44,561 bases of DNA from DATBDM01 sp034664425 (GCA_034664425.1 JAXDHR010000062.1:1-44561), one strand, 5' to 3'. Positions 24,528 to 33,389 are shown, counted from the first letter of the stretch. Notes: generated by a model not told the origin, from the sequence alone. Made by a program: numbers and translations.

Positions 24528-25546
24528 CGCAGGTGCTCCGCTCCGAGCGCGCCAGCCGACGGTGCGCCCGCCGCCCACGTGGCGATCCGCAACTGGGTGA
24601 CGAGCGTCGTGAGCGCCGCGCCGGCCCGGCCCTCGCGCGCGGCGATCAGCAGCGGGCGCGCGAGCCCGGCGGCCGTGGCGCCGAGCGCCAGGCACTTCGC
24701 AGCGTCGACGCCGTCGCGCAGGCCGCCGGAGGCGATCAACGGGATCCCGGGCGCGGCGGCCGCCGCCTCCGAGATCGCGGTCGCCGTCGGGACGCCCCAG
24801 TCGGCGAACGCCGCGGCGACGGCGCCCGCGCGCGCATCCCGCCGGCCCTCGATGCTGGCCCAGTTGGTGCCCCCGGCGCCTGCGACGTCGACGGCCGCGA
24901 CGCCGGCCCGGACCAGCGCCCGGATGTCGTCCGGGTCGAGGCCGAAGCCGACCTCCTTGACCATCACGGGCGCCGGCGCGACGCGTGCCACGACCGCGGC
25001 GATGCCGTCCAGGACGCCGTCGAAATCCGGTTCCCCCTCGGGTTGGACCGCCTCCTGAACGGGGTTCAGGTGGATCGAGAGGCCGTCGGCGGCGAGCAGC
25101 TCCAGCAGTCGCTCGGCTCGTGCCGCGCCCTCGGGCCCACGGATCTGGGCCGCTCCGAGGTTGGCCAGCAGCAACGGCGGCCGGCCGGCGCCCGCGCGCC
25201 GGTAGGTGGCAAGCAGGTTCGGGTCGTCGATCAGCCGGCGGCCCGAGCCGAGCGCCAGCGCGATCCCGTGCTCGGCGGCCGCGCGCGTCAGGGCCGCGTT
25301 GATGCCGGCGGCGGCGGCGGTGCCCCCCGTCATCGCCGAGACGACCAGCGGCGCCGCGAGCCGGCGCCCGAGCAGCTCGGTCTCGAGCGACACGGCGCGC
25401 AGATCGCGCTCGGGCAGTGCTCGGTGGCGCAGGCGCACGGCGGCGAGGCCCGTCGGGGCCGCGTGCTCGACGCCTGGACCCGCGGCGATGCGCAGGTGGT
25501 CGGACTTACGGGCGCCGGCGGAGGCGACGTGCGGAGGGACGGCCAT
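24524..25546 (-). CDS. fni: Isopentenyl-diphosphate delta-isomerase, type 2 (FMN)
   Basis: 340 residues. Type-2 IPP isomerase motifs: RKSDHLRI near the N-terminus, the FMN-site MTGG near residue 73, HLNPVQEAVQPEG near 160, VMVKEVGFG near 195, and DVAGAGGTNWASIE near 222, ending with IASGGLRDG and a GATAAGLARP phosphate-binding region. It interconverts IPP and DMAPP using reduced FMN, feeding isoprenoid units to carotenoid synthesis. It is the first crt gene in the coupled string and starts 36 nt after dacF. Confidence 0.93.
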   Translation of the reverse strand: MAVPPHVASAGARKSDHLRIAAGPGVEHAAPTGLAAVRLRHRALPERDLRAVSLETELLGRRLAAPLVVSAMTGGTAAAAGINAALTRAAAEHGIALALGSGRRLIDDPNLLATYRRAGAGRPPLLLANLGAAQIRGPEGAARAERLLELLAADGLSIHLNPVQEAVQPEGEPDFDGVLDGIAAVVARVAPAPVMVKEVGFGLDPDDIRALVRAGVAAVDVAGAGGTNWASIEGRRDARAGAVAAAFADWGVPTATAISEAAAAAPGIPLIASGGLRDGVDAAKCLALGATAAGLARPLLIAAREGRAGAALTTLVTQLRIATWAAGAPSAGALGAEHLR

Positions 25547-25582
25547 CGTCCCCAGTACGGGCGCGGATGGCCGCGCGGTCCA

Positions 25583-26626
25583 TCAGTGCGTCCGATGCAG
25601 GACCGCGAACCCCTTGTCGAGCAGCCGCCGGGCCTGATCGGCGGTGTTCACCGAGTCCAGTAGCACGACGCCGAGGCGGTGGCCGCCGTGCGTCGCCGTG
25701 GCGACGAGGCACGGCCCCGCGGCCGCGGTGTAGCCGGTCTTGACGCCGGTCGTGCCGGGGTAGGCCGACCGCAGCAGCGGGTTGTTGTTGTAGAGGTAGA
25801 GCTTGCCGCCCTTGATCGGGAACGGCAGCTCGGCCGACCTGGCGCCCACGATCGGGGCCAGCCGCGGCTCGCGCAGGACGGCGCGGGCGATCGCGGCGAG
25901 GTCGGCGGCGCACGAGTGGTTGCCGCGGTCGACGAACCCGCTCGGGCTCGTGAAGTGCGTGCAGAGCAGCCCCATGGCGCGGGCGCGCGCGTTCATCAGC
26001 CCGACGAAGCGGCGCACCGTCCCGCCGGCGCGCTGGGCGATCGCGATCGCGGCGTCGTTGCCCGAGGGCAGCAGCAGCCCGTAGAGCATTGTGCGCAGGG
26101 GGATGTCCTTGCCCCGTGGCAGCAGCCCGACGCCCGACCCCTTGTAGGCGAGCGCCTGCCGCGTGACGGGCACGCGGGCATTCGCGCGCAGCTGGTCGGT
26201 GACCACGAGCGCGGTCATCATCTTCGTCAGCGACGCGATCGGGGCGACCCGCGTCGGGTTGTGGCGCCACAGCACGCGCCCGTTGTCGAGGTCGAAGAGC
26301 AGGCCGGCCCGAGGCGGCTTGCCGAAGTGCTGGCGCACCGCGTCGGCGCCGGCGTTCAGCTTCACGGCCAGGGGCGAGGGGATCGTCCCGCCGCCCGCTA
26401 GCGGTGCGGTGCCGGAGTCGAGCGCCACCGCTGACTGCTCGCTGATCAGGTGCCGCTGCCGGTGGCGGTCGCGCTCGCCGGTCGAGCCGGACATCAGGAG
26501 CAGGCCCGTGACGGCGAGGACGATGACGAGCAGCGGCGCGAGGAGCCAGCCGGCGTGCCCGCGCTGCGGCCTGCGGCCGCTCCGGCGGCGGCGCATCGTG
26601 CCGCCCTGGAGCAGCTCGTAGGGCAT
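25583..26626 (-). CDS. dacF: D-alanyl-D-alanine carboxypeptidase (penicillin-binding protein, S11)
   Basis: 347 residues, a single N-terminal membrane segment (about 27-46) and an S11 peptidase domain outside the cell. Catalytic motifs: SxxK in PIASLTKMM (near 131), SGN in LLLPSGNDAA (near 187) and KTG in TTGVKTGYT (near 295). It trims the terminal D-Ala from peptidoglycan stem peptides. ATG 26626 overlaps the stop of the 60-residue gene as TGATG. An internal ATG at about 26596 (MRRRRSG) is an alternative start and would remove only 10 residues. The gene symbol is by family and not by orthology. Confidence 0.87.
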   Translation of the reverse strand: MPYELLQGGTMRRRRSGRRPQRGHAGWLLAPLLVIVLAVTGLLLMSGSTGERDRHRQRHLISEQSAVALDSGTAPLAGGGTIPSPLAVKLNAGADAVRQHFGKPPRAGLLFDLDNGRVLWRHNPTRVAPIASLTKMMTALVVTDQLRANARVPVTRQALAYKGSGVGLLPRGKDIPLRTMLYGLLLPSGNDAAIAIAQRAGGTVRRFVGLMNARARAMGLLCTHFTSPSGFVDRGNHSCAADLAAIARAVLREPRLAPIVGARSAELPFPIKGGKLYLYNNNPLLRSAYPGTTGVKTGYTAAAGPCLVATATHGGHRLGVVLLDSVNTADQARRLLDKGFAVLHRTH

Positions 26627-26808
26627 CAGCGGCGGCCCGACGGCGGCTGGCGCAGCGCTCCGAAGATCCCGAATCCGAGCACGGCGAGGACGAGCAGCGA
26701 CAGGACGGTGAGGATGTCCGGCCCGAGGATCGCGGCGGCGGCGATCGTCAGCAGCGCCAGGAACACCACCAGCCCGAAGGCGAGGCCGGCGATCACGTGC
26801 GCGCTCAT
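26626..26808 (-). CDS. 60-residue two-helix membrane protein
   Basis: Reads MSAHVIAGLAFGLVVFLALL, a second hydrophobic helix (ILTVLSLLVLAVLGFGIFGA) and a basic tail RQPPSGRR. ATG 26808 overlaps the rhomboid stop (ATGA) and its TGA overlaps the dacF start (TGATG), so it is locked between two coupled genes. That context makes it very likely a real small membrane protein. Function unknown; an accessory to the rhomboid protease or the carboxypeptidase is a guess. Confidence 0.7.
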   Translation of the reverse strand: MSAHVIAGLAFGLVVFLALLTIAAAAILGPDILTVLSLLVLAVLGFGIFGALRQPPSGRR

Positions 26809-27581
26809 GCCATCCCGGCGCGCTCGAGCTGCCGCCGTCTTCGCGCCTCGGAGGAGAAGAGCTTGATGGCCAGCAGCCCGAAGGCGAAGCCGCCGATGTG
26901 GGCGAAGTAGGCCACGCCGCCTCCGCCGCCGGAGGGCTGGGTCAGGCCGAGGTAGCCGAACAGCGCCTGCTCGGCGATCCAGATGCCGAGGAACAGGATC
27001 GCCGGGAGCTCGAGGATCGTGAAGAAGAACACGATGAACACGAAGGTCACCACGCGGGCCCGCGGGAACAGCAGGAGGTAGCCGCCCAGGACGGCTGCGA
27101 TCGCCCCCGAGGCGCCGATGTTCGGCACCGGCGAGTTCGGCCCGACGATCACCTGCAGCAGCGTCGCCGCGAGCCCGCCGAGGATGTAGAACACGAAGTA
27201 GCGGACGGGGCCCATCGAGTCCTCGACGTTGTTGCCGAAGATCCACAGGAAGAGCATGTTGCCGCCCAGGTGCAGCAGGCCGCCGTGCATGAACATCGAG
27301 AGCAAGGGCTCCGCCCACGTCGGTGCGTAGCCGGGCGGGTTCGGGACCTTCCCGCAGGCGATGTGCTGCCCCTCGATGATGCAGTTCTGACCCCAATGGG
27401 TCAGCTCGTAGGGGATCGTCGCGTTCTCGACGAGGTTGCGCAGGTACGCCGCGCTGCTCGGGTCGCCGAGCGTGATCGTCCCGTGCTGGAAGAGGAAGTA
27501 CGCCAGCACGTTGGCGGCGATCAACGCGATCGTGACGTACGGCGTGCGCTCGGTCGGGATGTTGTCGCGCAGCGGGAACAC
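26805..27581 (-). CDS. Rhomboid-family intramembrane serine protease
   Basis: 258 residues with about six membrane helices. N-terminus FPLRDNIPTERTPYVTIALI is typical. Catalytic features: the HxxxN-type helix MHGGLLHLGGNMLFLWIFG, the serine motif NIGASGAIAAVLGG and the C-terminal His in FAHIGGFAFG. A loop of about 50 residues between helices 1 and 2 contains two Cys (NCIIEGQHIACG). It cleaves membrane proteins within the bilayer. The start GTG 27581 has a possible -10 (TACGGT, 27593-27598) 11 nt upstream. It is followed by the coupled 60-residue protein gene. Confidence 0.9.
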   Translation of the reverse strand: MFPLRDNIPTERTPYVTIALIAANVLAYFLFQHGTITLGDPSSAAYLRNLVENATIPYELTHWGQNCIIEGQHIACGKVPNPPGYAPTWAEPLLSMFMHGGLLHLGGNMLFLWIFGNNVEDSMGPVRYFVFYILGGLAATLLQVIVGPNSPVPNIGASGAIAAVLGGYLLLFPRARVVTFVFIVFFFTILELPAILFLGIWIAEQALFGYLGLTQPSGGGGGVAYFAHIGGFAFGLLAIKLFSSEARRRRQLERAGMA

Positions 27582-27620
27582 GGACTCGCGGAACCGTACC
27601 CGGCCCGCCGGGCGGCAGTC

Positions 27621-28604
27621 TCAGGCGGCGGCGAGCGGGCCGGTGCCCGCGAGCTGCTGGGCGACGTGCTCGTCGGCGTGGTAGCTCGAGCGGACCAGCG
27701 GGCCGGCGGCGATGTGCTCGAAGCCGAGGTCGTAGGCGGCCTGCTCGAGCGCCTTGAACTCGTCCGGGTGCCAGTAGCGGACGATCGGCAGGTGGCGCTC
27801 GGTCGGGCGCAGGTACTGGCCGACGGTGAGCACCTGGACGCCCTGCTCGCGCAGCTGGCCGAACGCGTCGACCATCTCCTCGTGCGTCTCGCCGAGGCCG
27901 ACCATCAGGCCGGACTTCGTCGTGACCTCGTCGCCTGCCATCTCCTTGGCGTTGCGCAGGACGCGCAGCGAGCGCGCCCAGCGCGAGCCGCGGCGCGCGA
28001 CGGGGTACAGGCGCGGCACGACCTCGACGTTGTGGTTGAAGACGTCGGGGCGCTCGGCGATCACCTTCGCGAGCGGCATCTCCTCGCCGCGGAAGTCGGG
28101 GGTGAGGCACTCGACCTTGCACCACGGGGCCTGCATGCGGATCGAGCGGATGACGCCGACCCAGACCTGCGCGCCGTAGTCGGGGAGATCGTCGCGATCG
28201 ACCGAGGTCACGACCGCGTGGCGCAGGCCCATCTTCGCCACCGAGCGGGCGACGCGCAGCGGCTCGAGCGGGTCGTTCCAGGTCGGCTTGCCGGTCTTGA
28301 CGTTGCAGAACCCGCAGCGCCGCGTGCAAGTGTCACCGAGGATCATGAACGTGGCCGTACCGCGGGTCCAGCACTCGCCGACGTTGGGGCAGGCGGCCTC
28401 CTGGCAGACCGTGTGGAGGTTCTCCTCGGAGATCAGCCTGGTCAGGTCGCGATACTTCTCGCCGCCGGGCGGCGGGACCTTGAACCACGGCGGCTTGCGG
28501 CCCCGGAACGGCTCGAACTCGGTTCCCAGCACCTTCGTCACGTCCATCCCGCCGGGGTTGGAGCGTGAGCGCGTCTGGTGGATCCGGAGCGGCGTGGCGG
28601 TCAC
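27621..28604 (-). CDS. lipA: Lipoyl synthase (radical SAM)
   Basis: 327 residues from GTG 28604, which overlaps the lipB stop as GTGA; ATG 28547 (MDVTKVLGTEF) is an alternative. The auxiliary cluster motif CQEAACPNVGEC, the radical-SAM CTRRCGFC and the C-terminal cluster-ligand serine in VRSSYHADE are all present, as is the typical RKPPWFKVPPPGG. It inserts two sulphurs into octanoyl groups on lipoyl domains. Its targets here are probably the two E2 proteins in this window. It is coupled to lipB, the usual actinobacterial pairing. Confidence 0.95.
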   Translation of the reverse strand: MTATPLRIHQTRSRSNPGGMDVTKVLGTEFEPFRGRKPPWFKVPPPGGEKYRDLTRLISEENLHTVCQEAACPNVGECWTRGTATFMILGDTCTRRCGFCNVKTGKPTWNDPLEPLRVARSVAKMGLRHAVVTSVDRDDLPDYGAQVWVGVIRSIRMQAPWCKVECLTPDFRGEEMPLAKVIAERPDVFNHNVEVVPRLYPVARRGSRWARSLRVLRNAKEMAGDEVTTKSGLMVGLGETHEEMVDAFGQLREQGVQVLTVGQYLRPTERHLPIVRYWHPDEFKALEQAAYDLGFEHIAAGPLVRSSYHADEHVAQQLAGTGPLAAA

Positions 28605-29284
28605 GCCAGTGAGGGTATCGACGAGAGTCGCGCCGCCGCGACGAGCCGCTGGCGGCGGCCGAAGGCGGTGGCGAAGGCGTGGCCCATGCGCTTGCGGAAG
28701 CACTCGAGCGAGTCGGTCCCGCCCTCGGCGCGGATCGAGGTCATGCGCACGTCGGGCAGGCCGCAGGCGATGACCTGCCCGAACGGCGTCAGGTCGTTGT
28801 CGACGTTGACCGCGAAGCCGTGCGTCGAGACCCCGCGCGACAGGTGCACGCCGATCGAGGCGATCTTGCGGTCCTGCACCCACACGCCGGTGTAGTCGCG
28901 GCCCTCGGCCTCGCGCGAGCGCGCCTCGATGCCGACCTCCGCGAGCGCCGCGATGATCGCGCGCTCCATCGTGCGCAGGAACGCGATCACGTCGTCGACG
29001 TGCATGATCGGGTAGCCGACGAGCTGGCCCGGCCCGTGGAAGGTCAGCTTGCCGCCGCGGTCGGTGCGCACGACGTCGATCCCGCGCTCGCGGTAGGTCG
29101 CCTGGGGCAGCGGCAGGTCACCCGCGCCGGAGCGGCGGCCGAGCGTGTAGACCGGCGGATGCTCGAGCTCGAGCAGCAGGTCCGGCAGCTCTCCGGCGAC
29201 GACGCGCTCGCGCAGGCGCTCCTGCAGCTCGACGGCCTCCAGGTAGGGGACCGTCCCCAGGTGGCTCGTCCACAGCTCGCCCAT
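28601..29284 (-). CDS. lipB: Lipoyl(octanoyl) transferase
   Basis: 227 residues from ATG 29284 (GTG 29287 is one codon upstream). Family motifs: LELEHPPVYTLGRR, RGGKLTFHGPGQLVGYPI, the lysine in RKIASIGVHLSRGVSTHG and the catalytic Cys in ACGLPDVRMTS. It transfers octanoyl from ACP to lipoyl domains before LipA acts. TAGGAT 8 nt upstream of ATG 29284 suggests a leaderless transcript. The promoter region of 41 nt is shared with a divergent hypothetical gene. Confidence 0.94.
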   Translation of the reverse strand: MGELWTSHLGTVPYLEAVELQERLRERVVAGELPDLLLELEHPPVYTLGRRSGAGDLPLPQATYRERGIDVVRTDRGGKLTFHGPGQLVGYPIMHVDDVIAFLRTMERAIIAALAEVGIEARSREAEGRDYTGVWVQDRKIASIGVHLSRGVSTHGFAVNVDNDLTPFGQVIACGLPDVRMTSIRAEGGTDSLECFRKRMGHAFATAFGRRQRLVAAARLSSIPSLA

Positions 29285-29292
29285 CACCCCCC

Positions 29293-29298
29293 ATCCTA
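29293..29298 (-). promoter_or_regulatory. Candidate -10 box (TAGGAT) for lipB
   Basis: TAGGAT on the minus strand lies 8 nt before ATG 29284. With the divergent TAGCCT at 29312-29317 it forms a back-to-back promoter pair in a 41-nt gap. Confidence 0.5.
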
Positions 29299-29311
29299 CG
29301 CCGTGGGCGCG

Positions 29312-29317
29312 TAGCCT
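29312..29317 (+). promoter_or_regulatory. Candidate -10 box (TAGCCT) for the 241-residue hypothetical gene
   Basis: TAGCCT, 8 nt, GTG 29326; no Shine-Dalgarno. Fits the leaderless pattern and supports the GTG start. Confidence 0.5.
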
Positions 29318-29325
29318 CCCGACCC

Positions 29326-30051
29326 GTGCTCGACGATCTGCTCGACGCTCGCGACGACCTCGAGGAGCTGCTCGACCAGGCGCTGCCCGCGCTCGACGCG
29401 CGGCCGACCGCCGAGGGGGCGGAGATCCTGGCGGTGCTGCTCACCGCGCCGCACCGTCGCACGGGACCCGACGCGCGCCTGCGCCGGCTCGTCGTGCGCC
29501 GGCTCGAGCAGCGTGCGAGCCCCGCCGCGGCCGCCGTGCTCGCGGCCGTCGCGGTGCTCGCGGACTCCGACACCGCGCGGCGCGCGGGCGAGGCGCTCGA
29601 CCGGCTCGCCCAGGCGGGCGTGACGGCCGCGATCGCGGGGATCGGCGAGACCGCGCTCGGCGAGGGATGGCGCGCCGAGCGCGCGCCGGCCGAAGGGCTC
29701 GCCGTCCGGGTGCAGCGCGCCGGCGAGTCCGGCGAGCGGTTGCTGAAGCTGTGGCTCGAGCCCGGCGAGCCGGGTCAGCGCGGAGTGCTCGCCGGGGGCT
29801 GGACCGATCCGCTCGAGCCGAAGCGCCTCGACAAGGACCGCGTCCGCTTCCTGCGCCTGGCCGGGACCGGGGAGGCGGAGCCCCTGGAACGCGCGCAGGC
29901 GATCGCCGCGCTCGATGCGCTGGTGCGCCGCGCGGGTGAGCTGGACCTCGCGCTCTCGGAGGGCGTCGCGCTCGTGCTCGCCCAGCTCCGGCGCGCGGTG
30001 GGCGGCGCGGACTGGCCCGACTTCGACGTCGTGGCCGAGCCGCCGCGGTAG
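29326..30051 (+). CDS. Hypothetical helical protein
   Basis: 241 residues, strongly biased to Ala, Leu, Arg and Glu and predicted helical by eye. The first 100 residues look like HEAT-type helical pairs (LDDLLDARDDLEELLDQALP; RLRRLVVRRLEQRASPAAAA). There follows a short beta-like part (LLKLWLEPGEPGQRGVLAGG) and a last helical stretch ending WPDFDVVAEPPR. No catalytic motif or export signal was seen. I do not recognise the family. It converges on the BCKDH-like operon, separated by a strong hairpin. Confidence 0.7.
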   Translation: MLDDLLDARDDLEELLDQALPALDARPTAEGAEILAVLLTAPHRRTGPDARLRRLVVRRLEQRASPAAAAVLAAVAVLADSDTARRAGEALDRLAQAGVTAAIAGIGETALGEGWRAERAPAEGLAVRVQRAGESGERLLKLWLEPGEPGQRGVLAGGWTDPLEPKRLDKDRVRFLRLAGTGEAEPLERAQAIAALDALVRRAGELDLALSEGVALVLAQLRRAVGGADWPDFDVVAEPPR

Positions 30052-30060
30052 GGGTCTGCC

Positions 30061-30093
30061 CGCCCGGGGCAGGGGGATCCCCTGCCCCGGGCG
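30061..30093. terminator. Strong bidirectional hairpin terminator (15-bp stem, 3-nt loop)
   Basis: CGCCCGGGGCAGGGG (30061-30075) and CCCCTGCCCCGGGCG (30079-30093) pair perfectly around GAT. It lies 10 nt past the plus-strand stop and 9 nt past the end of the minus-strand E2 gene. No U-tract follows on either strand. Confidence 0.8.
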
Positions 30094-30101
30094 AGTGTCC
30101 G

Positions 30102-31400
30102 TCAGACGCCACCCACCCTTATCGGCCACGCCTCCAACTTCTTGCGCACGCCGTTGAGGAACTGCGCGGCGAGCGCGCCGTCGAGCGCGCGATGATCCCA
30201 GGACATGCACAGGTAGGTCATCGAGCGCACGACGATTGCGTCGTTGCCGAGCTCGTCGGTGACGACCACCGGCCGCTTGACGACGGCCTCCGTGTCGAGG
30301 ATCGCGACCTGCGGCTGGTTGATCACGGGCGTCGCCATGATCGAGCCGTAGCCGCCGGGATTCGTGATCGTGAACGAGCCGCCGCGGACCTCGTCCGGCG
30401 TGAGCTCGCCGGCTCGAGCGCGGCGCGCGAGGTCCTTGATGCGCCTGGCCAGGCCCTCGACCGAGAGGTCCTGCGCGTCGCGGATAACCGGGACGATCAG
30501 GCCGCCCTCGCCGAGCGAGACAGCGATGCCGAGATGGACGCCGTCGTAGGTGGTGACGGTGCCGTCCTCGAGCGTGGCGTTGAGCGCCGGGTACTCGGCG
30601 AGGACGTCGATCACGGCCCGGGCGACGTAGGGCAGCGACGTCAGCCCGGCCTCGCGCCGCGCGGCCTCGACGCGGGTCATGTCGGCCTCGGCGATCGTCG
30701 TGCACGTCGCCGCGGTCCGCAGCGACTCGAGCATGTGCTCGCCGATCGAGGCGCGCATGCGCGACAGCGGCGCCGCGTGCGCGCCGTCGCCCCCCGCGGC
30801 GGCGCCAGCGGGCGCTTGGTCGCGGCCGAGGCGCGGCCTGCGGGTCTTCGGACGCGCCGGCTCGGGGCGGTACGGGCTCTCGATGTGCATCGGCGGCTCG
30901 GCGCCGGAGCTGGGCGGGGCGGGTGAGCCCGAGTCCTCGACGAACGCGAGCACGTCCTGCTTGCGCACGCGGCCGTCGCGGCCGGTGCCCTCGACCTGCT
31001 CGAGATCGATGCCGTGCTCGGACGCGATCCGCATGACCACGGGCGAGTAGCGCCGCGGTCCGCGCTTGGAGCGCTCCGCCTCCGGGTCGCCCTGCAGGGC
31101 ACCCGGCCCGTTCTCGCTCACGTGCGGCACGCCGGGCTTCGCGTCGGTTGCGATGCGAGCGAGCACCGTGCCGACGTCGACGGTCGTGCCGACGTCGACG
31201 AGGACCTCGGCGAGGCGGCCGCTGGCCGGCGACTCGACGTCGGTATCGATCTTGTCCGTCGAGATCGCGACGATCGTCTCGTCGGTCTCCACCCAGTCGC
31301 CGAGGCGCTTCTTCCACTCGACCACCGTCCCCTCGGCAACCGAGACGCCCATCTGGGGCATCGTCAGGTCGACCAGCGTCTCAGTACTCGAGGAGCTCAC
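30102..31400 (-). CDS. bkdC: Dihydrolipoamide acyltransferase E2, branched-chain 2-oxoacid type
   Basis: 432 residues. A single lipoyl domain (about 8-85) carries the modified lysine in STDKIDTDVESPASG. A peripheral-subunit-binding domain spans about 116-152 (RYSPVVMRIASEHGIDLEQV, TGRDGRVRKQDVLAFV), then a charged linker. The catalytic domain has its motif near 400, SWDHRALDGALAAQF, with His and Asp conserved. It accepts acyl groups from E1 on the lipoyl arm and passes them to CoA. GTG 31400 overlaps the E1beta gene by 20 nt. The branched-chain assignment rests mostly on the E1alpha sequence. Confidence 0.88.
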   Translation of the reverse strand: MSSSSTETLVDLTMPQMGVSVAEGTVVEWKKRLGDWVETDETIVAISTDKIDTDVESPASGRLAEVLVDVGTTVDVGTVLARIATDAKPGVPHVSENGPGALQGDPEAERSKRGPRRYSPVVMRIASEHGIDLEQVEGTGRDGRVRKQDVLAFVEDSGSPAPPSSGAEPPMHIESPYRPEPARPKTRRPRLGRDQAPAGAAAGGDGAHAAPLSRMRASIGEHMLESLRTAATCTTIAEADMTRVEAARREAGLTSLPYVARAVIDVLAEYPALNATLEDGTVTTYDGVHLGIAVSLGEGGLIVPVIRDAQDLSVEGLARRIKDLARRARAGELTPDEVRGGSFTITNPGGYGSIMATPVINQPQVAILDTEAVVKRPVVVTDELGNDAIVVRSMTYLCMSWDHRALDGALAAQFLNGVRKKLEAWPIRVGGV

Positions 31401-32346
31401 GGCACGCCTCCCTGACGTCGTCGACCTGGGGCAGGACGGCCTGCTCGAGCGGCGGCGAGAACGGGATCGGCACGTCCGGGCTGGAGACCCGCACGACGGG
31501 GCCGTCGAGGTCCTCCCATGCGTGCTCGGCGATCAGCGCCGCGACCTGGGCGCCGGCGGCGCACGTCTGGTTGGCCTCGTCGAGGATCACGACCTTCGAG
31601 CACCTGCGAACGGAGGCGAGGATGGCCGCCTCGTCGAGCGGCACCAGGGAGCGCAGGTCGAGTACCTCGATCGACGCGCCGTCGATGTCCTCGGTCGCCT
31701 CCAGCGCGGTGTGCACCATGGCGCCGTAGGCGATCACCACGAGGTCGGTCCCCGCGCGGGCGACGCGCGCGGTGAACGGCGTCGTGTAGCGCCCTTCGGG
31801 CACCTCGCCCTTGATCCGGCGGTAGAGGTGCTTGTGCTCCATGAAGACGACCGGGTTGGGGTCGCGCACGGCAGAGATCAGCAGCCCCTTGGCGTCCTCA
31901 GCCGTCGACGGAGCGACGACCTTCAGACCCGGAGCGTGCATGAACCACGCCTCGGGGTTCTGCGAGTGGAAGGGGCCGCCGGAGAAGCCGCCGCCGGAGG
32001 GCAGGCGGACCGTCAGGTTCACCGAGAGCCCCTGGCGGTAGTACATCTTCCCGGCGACGTTGACCAGCTGATCGAAGCCACACGAGACGAAGTCGGCGAA
32101 CTGCATCTCGGCGATTGGCCGCATCCCCTCGACGGCGGCCCCGATCGCGGTCCCGACGATGCCCGACTCGGCGAGTGGCGTGTCGATCACGCGTGTGGGG
32201 CCGAACTCCTCGATGAAGCCGTCGGTGACCTTGAAGGCGCCGCCGAAGGCCCCGATGTCCTCGCCCATGACGAAGACGCGTTCATCGGCGCGCATCTCCT
32301 CGCGCATCCCGTCGGAGATCGCTTGCAGGTAGGTGAGCGTCGGCAT
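31381..32346 (-). CDS. bkdB: 2-oxoacid dehydrogenase E1 beta subunit (BCKDH-like)
   Basis: 321 residues from ATG 32346, which overlaps the E1alpha stop (TGATG). Typical E1beta: TYLQAISDGMREEMRADERV, FVMGEDIGAFGGAFKVT (TPP-contact glutamate region), DTPLAESGIVGTAIGAA, RLPSGGGFSGGPFHSQNPEA and a C-terminal transketolase-type domain around VILDEANQTCAAGAQV. It forms the alpha2beta2 E1 with the upstream gene product and decarboxylates 2-oxoacids using TPP. Confidence 0.9.
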   Translation of the reverse strand: MPTLTYLQAISDGMREEMRADERVFVMGEDIGAFGGAFKVTDGFIEEFGPTRVIDTPLAESGIVGTAIGAAVEGMRPIAEMQFADFVSCGFDQLVNVAGKMYYRQGLSVNLTVRLPSGGGFSGGPFHSQNPEAWFMHAPGLKVVAPSTAEDAKGLLISAVRDPNPVVFMEHKHLYRRIKGEVPEGRYTTPFTARVARAGTDLVVIAYGAMVHTALEATEDIDGASIEVLDLRSLVPLDEAAILASVRRCSKVVILDEANQTCAAGAQVAALIAEHAWEDLDGPVVRVSSPDVPIPFSPPLEQAVLPQVDDVREACRELLEY

Positions 32347-33389
32347 CAGGATCGGAACCCCGACCAGGGCGCGGCGCCGTCCTCGAGCAGCGACTCCTCG
32401 TCGGCGAAGACGCCGTCGACCGCCGTGTCGGGATCGGGCATCGGCATCGCCAGCGCCTCCTGCGCGGCCGCGTCGATCTCCGCCTTGACCGCGGCGCGGA
32501 CCGCGGTGACGTCGACCCCGAGCGCCTCGAGCCGGCGCGCCTGGCGGTCGATCGGGTCCTTGGCGCGCCACTCGTCGATCTGCGCCTGCGGCACGTACTT
32601 CATGTCGTCGTGTGCGGCGTGGCCGTGCATGCGCATGGTCACCGCCTCGAGCAGCGTCGGCCCCTCGCCGGCGAGCGCGCGGTCGCGCGCCTGGCGCGTG
32701 GCCTCGAACATCGCCTCGGGGTCGTTGCCATCGACCTTGGCGCCCGGGAAGCCGTACGCGGCGGCACGTTCGACGGGGTCGACCGCGAACTGGGCGTGCA
32801 GCGGCGTCGAGTACGCGTACTGGTTGTTCTCGAGAACGAAGATCACCGGCAGCTTCTGCACGCCGGCCCAGTTCATCGCCTCGTGGAAGTCACCGCGGGA
32901 GGTGGAGCCGTCGCCGAACCAGGTGAGCGCGACGCGCGCCTCGCCGCGCAGCTTGAACGCCATCGCCAGCCCCGTCGCGACGAGCATCATGTCGGGCAGC
33001 ATCGAGACCATCCCGACGCAGCCGACGGTGCGGTCGCCGAAGTGCACGTTGCCGTCGCGCCCGCGCGTGATGCCCCCGTCACGGCCCATGTACTGGCCGA
33101 GGATGCGCGCGGGCGCGACGCCGCGGATCACGTGCGCCGCCAGGTCGCGGTGCAGGATGCACAGCCGGTCGCGGGCGCCCATCGCCCACGTCGCGCCGGC
33201 GGACACCGCCTCCTGGCCGAAGCCGTCGTAGAAGGAACCCGGCACCTTGCCCTGCCGGTAGAGCGTCATCGCCCGCTCCTCGATGCCGCGCATCATGAGC
33301 ATGGCCCGCAGCAGCCCGACCCGATCCTCCGTGGTCAGGTGCTCGGAAACGTCGGCGAGAAGTGCCGACTCCGCCGTCTCGGTCGCCAT
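32346..33389 (-). CDS. bkdA: 2-oxoacid dehydrogenase E1 alpha subunit (BCKDH-like)
   Basis: 347 residues from ATG 33389; the longer frame from 33449 adds an unconserved Arg-rich stretch. The TPP/Mg motif runs from GDGSTSRGDFHEAMNWAG to VLENNQYAYST (GDG...NN). GDFHEAMN is of the branched-chain E1 type, unlike the GTFGETLN of the other E1alpha in this window. Other landmarks are GFGQEAVSAG, HRDLAAHVIRG and the phosphorylation-loop region RMHGHAAHDD. First gene of a three-gene operon with an upstream leader of about 100 nt. Confidence 0.9.
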   Translation of the reverse strand: MATETAESALLADVSEHLTTEDRVGLLRAMLMMRGIEERAMTLYRQGKVPGSFYDGFGQEAVSAGATWAMGARDRLCILHRDLAAHVIRGVAPARILGQYMGRDGGITRGRDGNVHFGDRTVGCVGMVSMLPDMMLVATGLAMAFKLRGEARVALTWFGDGSTSRGDFHEAMNWAGVQKLPVIFVLENNQYAYSTPLHAQFAVDPVERAAAYGFPGAKVDGNDPEAMFEATRQARDRALAGEGPTLLEAVTMRMHGHAAHDDMKYVPQAQIDEWRAKDPIDRQARRLEALGVDVTAVRAAVKAEIDAAAQEALAMPMPDPDTAVDGVFADEESLLEDGAAPWSGFRS

